Assembly (NCBI GenBank): GCA_037446115.1
Contig: JBBIJF010000044.1
Location: forward strand, 1 to 26,301
Origin: JANWXD01 sp037446115
GTDB taxonomy: Bacteria; Acidobacteriota; Terriglobia; Bryobacterales; Bryobacteraceae
Length of the DNA: 26,301 nucleotides
Reading direction: 5' to 3'
Positions 15,050 to 23,800 of this stretch are shown one piece after another. The stretch's first letter is position 1, and every line of letters begins with the position of its first letter. A program made the position numbers and the translations under genes. The notes under the pieces were generated by a model. It ran no database searches. It was not told the origin of the DNA and was given only the letters and a program-made list of their open reading frames with translations.

Positions 15050-15808
15050 ATGGCTCAAATCCGCGCGGTTTCCTTCGATCTGTGGGACACGATTCTGGCC
15101 GACGACTCCGACGAGCCGAAACGGCGCGCCCTGGGACTGCCGCCCAAGTCGGTCGAGCGGCGCGAGCTTGTCTACCGCTTTTTGAGCCGCCATGCTCCGG
15201 TGGACCGCGCGGCCGTGGACACGGCCTACGACACTGCGGACGCCGCATTCCGGTACGTGTGGAAGCACGAGTGGGTGACGTGGCCGGTGCGCGTGCGGCT
15301 CCAGATCGTGCTGGCGGGACTCGGGCGCCAGCTTCCGCCGGGAGAATTCGACGAACTGGTGCGGCTGCATGAGGAGATGGAGTTACGCGTGCGTCCGGAC
15401 CTGGTACCGGGGGCCTCGGAGGCGCTCCGGGCGCTGGCGGGACAATACCGGCTCGTGGTCGTCTCCGACGCGATTTTTACGCCGGGCCGGGCTCTGCGGG
15501 AGCTGCTGGCGGGCTACGGGCTGCGCGACCTGTTTGCCGGGTTTGTTTTCTCCGACGAAGCCGGCTGTTCCAAACCCGCGCCGCAGCTGTTTCACCGTGC
15601 GGCGGAACTGGCAGGTTGCCGGCCGGAGGAACTTGTGCACGTGGGTGATCGGGAGGAAAACGACGTCGCCGGCGCGCGGCGGGCCGGCTGCCGGGCGGTG
15701 CTGGTCACGGCCGCTGTGGACCGAGGCAGTGGCCACACGAGCGCCGATGCCGTCTGTTCGGACCTGGCCCGCCTGCCGGAGATGATCCATTCCCTGAACG
15801 GCTGTTGA
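15050..15808 (+). CDS. HAD-superfamily hydrolase
   Basis: A 252-residue haloacid-dehalogenase-fold protein. Motif I is S-F-D10-L-W12-D-T-I: the nucleophile Asp is present, but the second Asp of the phosphatase D-x-D is Trp, with Asp one place later. Motif II is VVVSDA, motif III the Lys in GCSKPAP, and motif IV VHVGDREENDVAGARRAG. A helical cap lies between about residues 20 and 105. A phosphatase role would fit the upstream phosphate-ester transporter, but the altered motif I weakens it; members with F-D-L-W-D-T are common yet poorly characterised. ATG 15050 is chosen over TTG 15038. It lies seven bases from the amidotransferase gene, so co-translation is likely. Confidence 0.87.
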   Translation: MAQIRAVSFDLWDTILADDSDEPKRRALGLPPKSVERRELVYRFLSRHAPVDRAAVDTAYDTADAAFRYVWKHEWVTWPVRVRLQIVLAGLGRQLPPGEFDELVRLHEEMELRVRPDLVPGASEALRALAGQYRLVVVSDAIFTPGRALRELLAGYGLRDLFAGFVFSDEAGCSKPAPQLFHRAAELAGCRPEELVHVGDREENDVAGARRAGCRAVLVTAAVDRGSGHTSADAVCSDLARLPEMIHSLNGC

Positions 15809-15815
15809 GGGTGCC

Positions 15816-16673
15816 ATGGCCTCGTTGCGATTTCTGATCATTGACGGCTACCCGAAGGCGAGCCGCGACGAACTGCAGGCGGCAGGAATGAAGCCGGCCT
15901 GGCGGCTGTATGCGGAGATGCTCGAGCACTATTTGCCGGACGCGGAGTACGACGTGTGGCTTCCGAGTGATGAGGCGAAACTTCCGGACGGCCGCGGCCC
16001 CGCATCCTACGACGGGATCCTGTGGACGGGATGCAATCTGACCATTTATCACAGCGACGATCCGCGGGTCGTGCGTCAGATCGAATTTGCGCGGCGCTGC
16101 TATGAGGCCGGCACGCCCGCCTTCGGAACCTGCTGGGGCATCCAGATGGCGGCGGTGGCGGCCGGCGGGGAAGTGCGCGCCAACCCGAGGGGACGCGAGA
16201 TGGGCCTGGCGCGCAAGATCCGGCTGACTGCCGATGGGCTACGCCATCCCATGTTCGAAGGTAAGCCGGAGGTCTTCAACGCTTTCATCAGCCACCTGGA
16301 CGAAGTCGCGACCCTGCCGCCGGGCGCAGTTCTGCTGGCGACCAACGATTTCACGGGGGTGCAGGCGCTGGAAGTCCGGCACGGCCGCGGCGTGTTCTGG
16401 GCCACCCAATACCACCCCGAGTACGACTTGCACGAAATGGCGCGGCTGATCGTGGCGCGGGCCCCCAAGCTCGTCCCGGAGGGGTTTTTCGCAAGCCGCG
16501 ACGAGCTGTCGGCCTACGTGGAGAAACTGGAAGCCTTGCATCGCGACCCCGGCCGCAAGGACCTCCGGTGGCAGCTCGACATTGACGAGGACGTGCTGTC
16601 GCGAACGGTTCGCCAGACCGAGTTTCGCAACTGGATCGAGAAGATCGTGCTGCCGCGGGCGGCGCTGAAGTAG
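15816..16673 (+). CDS. Class I glutamine amidotransferase-type hydrolase
   Basis: A 285-residue stand-alone class I GATase domain with a complete triad: nucleophile Cys106 in FGTCWGIQ, and His200 and Glu202 in QYHPEYD. The C-terminal 75 residues form a helical extension. It is not fused to a synthase and no amide-acceptor enzyme is adjacent. In this setting it more likely hydrolyses a gamma-glutamyl amide, as do PuuD in E. coli, the GATase beside glnA4 in mycobacteria, and plant gamma-glutamyl peptidases of the same fold. By sequence it is closer to the GuaA-like form of the domain than to PuuD, so the substrate is inferred from neighbours. The SD GAGGG overlaps the HAD stop; the alcohol dehydrogenase starts six bases downstream. 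Confidence 0.88.
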   Translation: MASLRFLIIDGYPKASRDELQAAGMKPAWRLYAEMLEHYLPDAEYDVWLPSDEAKLPDGRGPASYDGILWTGCNLTIYHSDDPRVVRQIEFARRCYEAGTPAFGTCWGIQMAAVAAGGEVRANPRGREMGLARKIRLTADGLRHPMFEGKPEVFNAFISHLDEVATLPPGAVLLATNDFTGVQALEVRHGRGVFWATQYHPEYDLHEMARLIVARAPKLVPEGFFASRDELSAYVEKLEALHRDPGRKDLRWQLDIDEDVLSRTVRQTEFRNWIEKIVLPRAALK

Positions 16674-16679
16674 GGCCGG

Positions 16680-17846
16680 ATGTTCGAGCGACTGAGTGTG
16701 TTTTCATTTCCGACGACCGTTTTGTTCGGCTGCGGGGCGCTGCGGGAACTGCCGCGGTGCCTGAGCGAGACGGGAGTGCGGAAGCCGCTCGTGGTGACGG
16801 ATTCGGGCTTGGCGCGGACGCCGGTGTTTTCGGCCGTGCTCGGAGTGCTGGACGAGGGCGGTGTGGCGCGAGAGGTGTTCAGCCAGGTTCACCCGAACCC
16901 TACCGAAGAGGACGTGCTGGCTGCGGCCGAGCTTTACCGGGCCCGGGGCTGCGACGGGGCGCTCGGCGTGGGGGGAGGCAGCGCTTTGGATGTGGCCAAG
17001 GCGGTGGTCGTGGCGGTGCGGCACGACGGGCCTCTGACGGAACTGGAGGCGCAAGCGGGCGGCGTCGAGCGGATGAGAGGACCGTACGACCCCATCCTGG
17101 CGATTCCCACCACGGCGGGCACGGGCAGCGAGGTGGGCCGATCCTCGGTCATCACCTCACACCGGCTCGGCCGCAAGATCCTGATCTTCAGCCCGCATCT
17201 GATGCCGAGGCGCGCCATCCTGGACCCGGAGTTGACGGTCAGCCTGCCCGCACATTTGACCGCGGCCACGGGTATGGATGCGTTCACTCACTGTCTGGAG
17301 TCGCTGACCTGTCCCGTGTTCCATCCTTTGTGTGACGCGGTGGCGATCCACGGGCTCGAGTTGATCGTGCGGTACCTGGAGCGCGCCACGCGGAACGGCT
17401 CCGACATTGAAGCTCGAGGCTACATGCAGGTGGCGGCGGCCATGGGCGCCGTGGCGTTTCAAAAGGACCTCGGCGCAGCTCACTCGCTGGCGCATCCGCT
17501 TTCCACGGAATTCGGGCTCCACCATGGCCTGGCGAATGCCCTGTGCCTGCCGGCGGTGATGCGGTTCAATCTGGAGGCGGCCGCGCCGCACTATGCGCGA
17601 CTGGCGGCGCTGTTCGGCGCGCCGGTGCACGCCATGACGGTGCGGGAGGCCGCCGGGCAGGCCGTGTCGGAGGTCGAGGGGTTCATCGAGCGGCTCGGCA
17701 TCCGGCGCGGGTTGCGCCACCACGGCGTGCCGCGGGAGAGCCTGCCTTCTCTTGCGGCCAAAGCGTACGAGGATCCGTGCCATAAAACCAACATCCGGCC
17801 GTGTACGCAAGAAGATTTGCTGCGCCTGTATGAGGAAAGCTGGTAG
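16680..17846 (+). CDS. Iron-containing (group III) alcohol dehydrogenase
   Basis: A 388-residue NAD(P)-dependent dehydrogenase of the iron-dependent family. The dinucleotide-binding loop is GVGGGSALDVAKA (about 96-108), and PTTAGTGSE follows at about 143-151. All four metal ligands are present with family spacing: Asp200 and His204 in GMDAFTHC, His268 in GAAHSLAH and His282 in GLHHGLANA (compare FucO Asp196, His200, His263, His277). It oxidises a primary alcohol to an aldehyde, or the reverse. Placed directly before an aldehyde dehydrogenase (nine-base gap) and near a gamma-glutamyl ligase, its likely substrate is the hydroxyl end of a gamma-glutamylated amino alcohol, but this is contextual. 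The SD is AGGG at the preceding stop. Confidence 0.92.
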   Translation: MFERLSVFSFPTTVLFGCGALRELPRCLSETGVRKPLVVTDSGLARTPVFSAVLGVLDEGGVAREVFSQVHPNPTEEDVLAAAELYRARGCDGALGVGGGSALDVAKAVVVAVRHDGPLTELEAQAGGVERMRGPYDPILAIPTTAGTGSEVGRSSVITSHRLGRKILIFSPHLMPRRAILDPELTVSLPAHLTAATGMDAFTHCLESLTCPVFHPLCDAVAIHGLELIVRYLERATRNGSDIEARGYMQVAAAMGAVAFQKDLGAAHSLAHPLSTEFGLHHGLANALCLPAVMRFNLEAAAPHYARLAALFGAPVHAMTVREAAGQAVSEVEGFIERLGIRRGLRHHGVPRESLPSLAAKAYEDPCHKTNIRPCTQEDLLRLYEESW

Positions 17847-17855
17847 GGAGGATCC

Positions 17856-19262
17856 GTGACCACACCCGCCGCCTGGACGCTCATCAATCCGGCCACAGGA
17901 GAACCGTTCCGCACGATAGAGGCGACGGCCGAATCCGAGCTCGAGCGAATCTTGCGTGGGATGCGCGCGGCGCAGCGGGTCTGGCGTGAGGTGCCGGTAG
18001 AAGAGCGGGTGCGCGTCGTCGGGCAGTTCGTCGAGGTCTTTCGGGGGATGAAGGAGCGCGTTGCGCGCGACATCACACGGCAGATGGGCAAGCCTGTGGC
18101 CCAGGCCCGACGCGAGGTGGACACCATGCTGGACCGGGCTGAAACCATGCTGCGGCTGGCGCCGGCCGCCTTGCAGGATGAAATGCTCCCGCCCAAGCCC
18201 GGCTTCCGCCGCTTCATCCGGCACGAACCCCTGGGCGTCGTTTTGGACATTCCGGCCTGGAACTATCCGCTGCTGATCGCGGTGAATGTAGTGGTGCCGG
18301 CCTTGCTAGCCGGCAATGCCGTACTAATCAAACACGCGCGCCTGACGCCGCTGTGCGGGGATGCTTTTGTCGAAGCGTTTCGAAAGACGGATCTGCCGCC
18401 GGAGCTGATCGCCTCGATCCACGTGGATCACGGCGTGGTGCGCAAGCTCATTGAAGCGCGCGCGGTGGACTTCATTAATTTCACGGGATCAGTGGAGGGC
18501 GGCCGCCAGGTGTACCAGACGGCTTCGGCGCAACTGCTGGACATGGGGCTGGAGCTGGGGGGCAAAGATCCGGCCCTGGTGTGTGAAGACGCCGATTTTC
18601 AGTTCACCGTGGAGAATCTGGTGGACGGGGCCTTTTACAACGCGGGCCAAAGCTGCTGCGCAGTCGAGCGGATCTATGTGATGCGCTCCCTGTTTGCGCG
18701 CTTCGTGGAAGCTTTTGTCGCCGAAGTGAAGACGTACCGGGTGGGAAATCCGGAGGACGAAACGACGACGATGGGGCCTCTGGCGCAGCGCAAGGCTGTG
18801 GAGTTTCTGGAACGCCAGCTCGGCGAGGCGGTGGCCAAGGGCGCCCAGGTGCTCACCGGCGGGCGGCGCATGCCGGGGCCGGGGTATTTTTTTGAACCGA
18901 CGGTCGTCGTGAACGTGGATCACTCCATGAGCTTGATGCGGGAGGAGAGCTTCGGGCCGGTGATCGGCATCATGCCGGTCGAGAGCGAAGAGGAAGCCGT
19001 CGCGCTCATGAACGACAGCCCCTACGGGTTGACGGCTTCCGTCTGGACGCAAGACGGCGCACGCGGCGAGCGGCTGGCCCACCGTCTGGAGGCGGGCACG
19101 GTGTATTTGAACCGGTGCGACTACCTGGATCCCGAGCTTCCGTGGGTGGGGATCAAGGACAGCGGCCACGGCTGTACGCTGTCGCATCTGGGCTTCCTGT
19201 ATCTGACCCGTCCCAAGAGCTTCCACGTGCGCCTGGACACGGGAGTCCGGCCGGCGCTCTAA
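17856..19262 (+). CDS. NAD(P)-dependent aldehyde dehydrogenase
   Basis: A 468-residue member of the aldehyde dehydrogenase superfamily with all catalytic parts: WNYPLL (oxyanion Asn about 136), FTGSVEGG cofactor loop (about 209-216), Glu233 in LELGGKDPA, nucleophile Cys267 in NAGQSCC and EESFGP near 366. It oxidises an aldehyde to a carboxylate in the cytoplasm. The closing GHGCTLSHLGFLYLTRPKS resembles the aldC-type enzymes found beside glnA4 in mycobacteria. The GTG start follows GGGAGG with a four-base spacer. Its stop overlaps the convergent glutamine synthetase stop by 4 bp, so no terminator fits between the two genes. Confidence 0.93.
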   Translation: MTTPAAWTLINPATGEPFRTIEATAESELERILRGMRAAQRVWREVPVEERVRVVGQFVEVFRGMKERVARDITRQMGKPVAQARREVDTMLDRAETMLRLAPAALQDEMLPPKPGFRRFIRHEPLGVVLDIPAWNYPLLIAVNVVVPALLAGNAVLIKHARLTPLCGDAFVEAFRKTDLPPELIASIHVDHGVVRKLIEARAVDFINFTGSVEGGRQVYQTASAQLLDMGLELGGKDPALVCEDADFQFTVENLVDGAFYNAGQSCCAVERIYVMRSLFARFVEAFVAEVKTYRVGNPEDETTTMGPLAQRKAVEFLERQLGEAVAKGAQVLTGGRRMPGPGYFFEPTVVVNVDHSMSLMREESFGPVIGIMPVESEEEAVALMNDSPYGLTASVWTQDGARGERLAHRLEAGTVYLNRCDYLDPELPWVGIKDSGHGCTLSHLGFLYLTRPKSFHVRLDTGVRPAL

Positions 19263-20644
19263 ATTTGTTCGAAATAGCGCGTGCGCTCCCAGTCAGTGAC
19301 GGCGGCATCATAGGCCTCCTGCTCCAGGCGGAAAAAGTGGGCGTAGTGCTCGACCACTTCCGGCCCGAGCGCCTCGCGCACGAACGCGCTCGACTCGAAC
19401 AACGCCACCGCATCGCGCAGAGTGGCGGGCACCGCCTGGATGTCTTGCGCCTGGTAGGCGTCGCCCGAGAACATGGGGGGCGGTTCGAGGCGGCGCGCAA
19501 GGCCGTCGAGCCCGGAGGCCAGGGCGGCGGCGAAGCACAGATAGGGGTTGCAGTCGGCGCCCGGAATGCGGCATTCGATCCGCAGGGAGGGTCCGTGACC
19601 GACGACGCGGAAGCCCGCGGTCCGGTTGTCGTAGCTCCAGACCAGGCGGGTGGGCGCCCAGGACCCGGCACGGAACCGCTTGTAGGAGTTCACGGTGGGG
19701 GCGTAGAAGACCATGAACTCCGGAACGTGGGCGATCCAGCCGGCCAGAAACCAGCGGAACACGTCGCTGGCCTGGAAAGGCCCGAGAGAGATTTCGCCCG
19801 GGAACGCGTTGGCCCCGTCGCGCCACAGGCTGCAATGCACGTGGCAGCTCGAACCGGCTTGCGCGGCGTCGAATTTGGCCATGAACGTGACGCTCATGCC
19901 CATGCCGTCGGCAGTCTCTTTGAGGCATTGCTTGAATAAGGCGTGGCGATCGGCCATCTCGAGCGCCTCTGCGAACCGCAAGTTCAGTTCATGTTGCCCG
20001 CGGCCCCACTCCCCCTTGGAGGACTCGACGGGAACGCCGGAGCGGCTCAGGTAGCGCCGCACGGCGCCGTTCAAGGCTTCCTCGCGCGTGCCTTGCAGGA
20101 CGTGATAATCCTCCAAATACCAGCCGGCCGGTTCGAGGCGCTGGTACTGGCGCGCCGCCGCTTCACGGTAGGAATCGCGGAAGATGTAGTATTCCAGCTC
20201 GGAGCCGATCATGGCGCGGTAGCCGAGCCCGGCGGCGCGAGCGATCTGGCGTTTGAGCACGGAGCGGGGAGCCAGCTCGACCAGCCGGTGCGTTTGCGGA
20301 TCCACCACGTCACAGACGACCACGGCGGTCTTCTCCAGCCAGGCCGCCGCACGCAGCGTGGACAGATCCGCCGCTAATTGGAAGTCGCCGTAACCTTTCT
20401 CCCAGTTGGCGAAGCGGTAGCCCGGCGCGGGGTCCATGTTCATATCCACGGTGAGCAGGTAGTTGCAGGCATGCGTGCCGGCTTCCGCGATGTTTTCCAG
20501 GAAGAAGCCCGCATCGAGGCGTTTGCCGAGCTGGCGCCCGTAGAGGTCCGTGAAGGTGACCAGAACGGTGTCGATCGCTCCCGCTTCGACGGCGGCGCGC
20601 AAGGCGTCCACTGTGAGGATTCCCGCAACGTGGCCTTCACCCAT
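19259..20644 (-). CDS. PuuA/GlnA4-type gamma-glutamyl-amine synthetase (glutamine synthetase family)
   Basis: A 461-residue glutamine-synthetase fold protein. The catalytic barrel has ELEYYIFRD (metal Glu), RGQHELNLRFAEAL (metal Glu), SSCHVHCSLW (metal His), NSYKRFRAGSWAP and RIECRIPGADCNPYL (substrate Arg). The N-terminal domain lacks the D-G-S-S block whose Asp binds ammonium in true glutamine synthetases, and the adenylylation Tyr motif is not visible. It has instead the ANWEKGYGDFQL-type sequence of the amine-specific branch. It therefore likely joins glutamate to a primary amine (polyamine, ethanolamine or similar) using ATP. ATG 20644 aligns with family N-termini; an upstream Met at 20731 has no SD. 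It is convergent with the aldehyde dehydrogenase and divergent from the receptor. Confidence 0.9.
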   Translation of the reverse strand: MGEGHVAGILTVDALRAAVEAGAIDTVLVTFTDLYGRQLGKRLDAGFFLENIAEAGTHACNYLLTVDMNMDPAPGYRFANWEKGYGDFQLAADLSTLRAAAWLEKTAVVVCDVVDPQTHRLVELAPRSVLKRQIARAAGLGYRAMIGSELEYYIFRDSYREAAARQYQRLEPAGWYLEDYHVLQGTREEALNGAVRRYLSRSGVPVESSKGEWGRGQHELNLRFAEALEMADRHALFKQCLKETADGMGMSVTFMAKFDAAQAGSSCHVHCSLWRDGANAFPGEISLGPFQASDVFRWFLAGWIAHVPEFMVFYAPTVNSYKRFRAGSWAPTRLVWSYDNRTAGFRVVGHGPSLRIECRIPGADCNPYLCFAAALASGLDGLARRLEPPPMFSGDAYQAQDIQAVPATLRDAVALFESSAFVREALGPEVVEHYAHFFRLEQEAYDAAVTDWERTRYFEQI

Positions 20645-20750
20645 ACGCTTTGTGTCCTTTCCGTAATGTTCTATCAGTTCAGGACGGGCTGGGGCTGATC
20701 CGACGGCGTAGAAATTCACATAACTGTCCATCAACTTGTAACGAAGACTG

Positions 20751-20761
20751 ACCAGACTGGT
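20751..20761. promoter_or_regulatory. Small palindrome in the synthetase/receptor divergent gap
   Basis: ACCAG-A-CTGGT is a perfect 11-bp inverted repeat in the 198-bp gap between the synthetase start (20644) and the receptor start (20843). It lies about 45 bp upstream of the receptor -10 box and about 107 bp upstream of the synthetase ATG. It could be an operator but is short enough to occur by chance. No convincing promoter for the synthetase was found in this gap. Confidence 0.25.
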
Positions 20762-20779
20762 TGTGGAGGCGATGAGCGT

Positions 20780-20809
20780 TTGCGCCATGCGCCGCCGGTG
20801 GTGTAGACT
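20780..20809 (+). promoter_or_regulatory. Candidate promoter of the Oar-like receptor
   Basis: TTGCGC (20780-20785), an 18-bp spacer and TAGACT (20804-20809) lie 33 bp upstream of the ATG. The string GTAGACTGG is identical to the -10 region proposed before the HAD gene. The -35 agrees at three of six positions. The leader would include the strong SD GGAGGAGG. Confidence 0.45.
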
Positions 20810-20842
20810 GGCCGACGCGTCTTCGCGGCGGAGGAGGCACAC

Positions 20843-23800
20843 ATGCAACGCAATATCGGGTCGGTGCTGTTTTTGCTGGTGAACGTGGCGGTGGGCTACG
20901 GCCAATCCACGTTCGGCGTGATCCTGGGGGACGTGCGCGATCCCACCGGCGCCGCCATTCGGGACGCGACGGTTCGCATCACGCAGACCGCGCAGAACGT
21001 GAGCCGCGAAACCCGAAGCGGGGACGACGGTAGCTACGAGTTTCAAAACGTCGTGCCGGGGCCGTATCAGGTGACGGTGACGGCGCCGGGCTTCAAGACC
21101 TACACGGCCAGCGGTTTGAACGTTGCGGCCCGCGGGCGCCTGCGCGTGGATGCAACGCTGGAGGTCGGCGAGCTCACCCAATCCGTCGAAGTGACGAGCG
21201 CGGCGGGCGTGATCGCCACGGACAATCCCGCGATCGCTTCGACGCTGACCCTGGAGAAGGTCCTGAACCTGCCCACCAACGTCCGGGGCGCAGGCAGCAC
21301 GAGCCCGTACGCGATGCTGCAAGTACTTCCCGGGGTGCAGGCCGACAACGGGCTGAACTTGTCGGTGCAAGGCGGGCTGCCGGCCCAGATCGAGACCACG
21401 GTGGACGGGATTTCGATCACGCAGATTCGCAACAATTCGCCTAACCGCGACCTGTTCCCCTCGGTGGAATCCATCGGCGAGTTGCGCGTGCAGGGCGCGG
21501 GCAACACGGCCGAATACGGCCAGCCGGGCGACATCACGGTCATTTCCAAGAGCGGAACCAATCAGGCGCACGGGGCTTTGTTCTGGTACCATCAGAACCG
21601 CGCCCTGGACGCACGCAGCTTCGGTCAGGCCACGCTGCCGAGCAAGATCGGCAACACCTTCGGCGCCACCCTGGGCGGGCCGGTCTATCTGCCCAGGGTC
21701 TACGACGGCCGCAACCGCACGTTCTTCTACTTCACCTGGGAATCGCTGCGATTTCCCCGCCAGGGCACGATTCAGAACACGGTGCCGACGCAATTCGTGC
21801 GGAGCGGCGACTTCAACCGCGAAGGCGTCACGGTGCGGGATCCTTTCACCGGCCAGCCCTTCCCGGGAAACGTCATCCCTGAAAGCCGGATCAACGACGT
21901 AGCCAAGGCGGTGTTGCCCTTTTATCCCCTTCCGAACAGCGGTCCGAGCGACCGCCGCACCAGCGGAAATTACCGGGATAACCGCTCAACCAGTGTTGAT
22001 TCGGATCAGTACGAGGGCCGCGCGGACCAGCACATCGGCGGCAGTCACGCCATTTTCGGCCGCGTCTTCTACAAGAACAATCCGATTTTGAGTCCGAATA
22101 ACTTGCTGCTGCCTAATGATACTTTGGCGAACAAGTTCTGGCAGGGAACCGCGTCCTGGACTTACACCATCCGCCCCAATCTGCTGAATGAATTCCGGTT
22201 TGGTCATGTGCGCTCGGATGCCTCGCGCGTGTTCAATTTCGACGGCCGCGGCTTCACGAATTCCCTGAACCTCAAAGACATTCAGCGGGACATCTTTTTT
22301 AACGGCCTTCCGAACTTCAGCATTGATCTGTACACGAGCTTCGCCAAGGGCCGGCCGGGATTCACCTTTTCGACGACGAGCCAGATTCTGGACAACGTCA
22401 CCTGGGTGCACGGCGCCCATACGTTCAAGTTCGGCTTCGAGCTGCGCAAGCTGCGCAGCGTGAGTGACCTGGGTTTCACAACCGGAAACAACTACGGCGA
22501 CTTTTTCTTTACCGGAGCCTTCAGCGGCGACCCGTTCGCGGATTTCCTGCTGGGCGTTCCGGCGCGGACGGGCATCGCGGTCGTCTCGCAAGACAACGAC
22601 GGGCGGGCGACCCATTACAAGGCTTATGCCCAGGACACGATCCGCGTGAGCAACAAGCTCACGGTGGACATCGGCGTGCGCTACGAGTTGCAGCCCGGCT
22701 TTACGGACGCAGGACTCAACATCGCCAACTTCGATCCGCGCATCCCGCGTACCGGGCGCGTGGTCCTGATGTCGGACCCAAGAGCGATGCAGTTCGTGGC
22801 GCCGGGGACGCTCCTTTCGGTGAATGCTTGTCCGGGGCCGGAGATTGAGGGCGTGGGCTGCACGCCGTTCGTCACCGCCCGAGAGGCAGGACTGCCCGAG
22901 GGATTGCGCAAGACCTTCAAGACGGAGTTTTTGCCGCGCCTGGGCTTTGCGTATCGCTTGAACCCGAAGACGACGATTCGCGGCAGCGGCGGGATCTACA
23001 ACATGCTGTTGCTCGGCTCGGTCTTCTTCTCACTGACGGGCACTGTGCAAACCGACGTGCGACTGTTCAACAACATTGGGGCCGACGGCCGGCCGGTGTT
23101 CGTGCTGCCGGAGACGCGGACGCCGGGCAGCGGGGTGCGGGGCGGCTCGCTGGGGACGTTCGAGTTTCGCACCGCCAATGAAATCGAGTTCAAGCCGCCG
23201 CACATGCTGCAGTGGGGGCTGTCGGTGGACCGCGAGCTGAGTTCAACGACCGGTTTGCGGATCTCCTACATCGGCAACCGCTCTTACCAGTTGCCCTGGG
23301 CGCCGGACATCAACATGATGGCTCCCTCGACGACGTTCTTTGCGCAGCGCTCGCGCCTGGAACGGCCGTTTCCCAACTGGGGTCTGATTTTCACGCGCGC
23401 GCCGGGCGGTAACGCACTGTACAACTCGCTCCAGGTGGAGGTGAATCGTCGGTTCGCTCAAGGGCTGACGTACGGGGCCTCCTATACGCTGGCGAAGAGT
23501 CTTGCCGACAACGCCGGGCCCAATCCGAGCGGTTTTGCCGGAGAAACCGGCGGAGGGCGGGTGACGAATTCTCTGGACCGGCGCGGCGACCGGGGCAACG
23601 TCTACGCCACGCGGCGGCATCGTTTCCTGAACACGTTCGTGTGGCAGTTGCCGTTCGGGCAGGGCCGGCGCTGGCTTTCGGGCGCCGGGCGCCTGGCAGA
23701 CGCGGTGCTCGGCGGCTGGCAGTTTTCCGGTGTGCTGACGTTACAGAGCGGCCCGTACCTGACACCGGTTTTCAGCGGCAGCGGCGATCCTTCCGGAAGC

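Noticed and set aside
15816..16673. Reading the GATase as a GMP synthase or other biosynthetic amidotransferase subunit
   Set aside because: No synthase domain is fused or adjacent; the neighbours are dehydrogenases and a gamma-glutamyl ligase, which favour gamma-glutamyl amide hydrolysis.
20645..21793. Upstream extension of the synthetase frame through the divergent gap and opposite the receptor gene
   Set aside because: The extension is antisense to the receptor start and lacks family similarity; the synthetase family N-terminus and the only plausible SD fit 20644.
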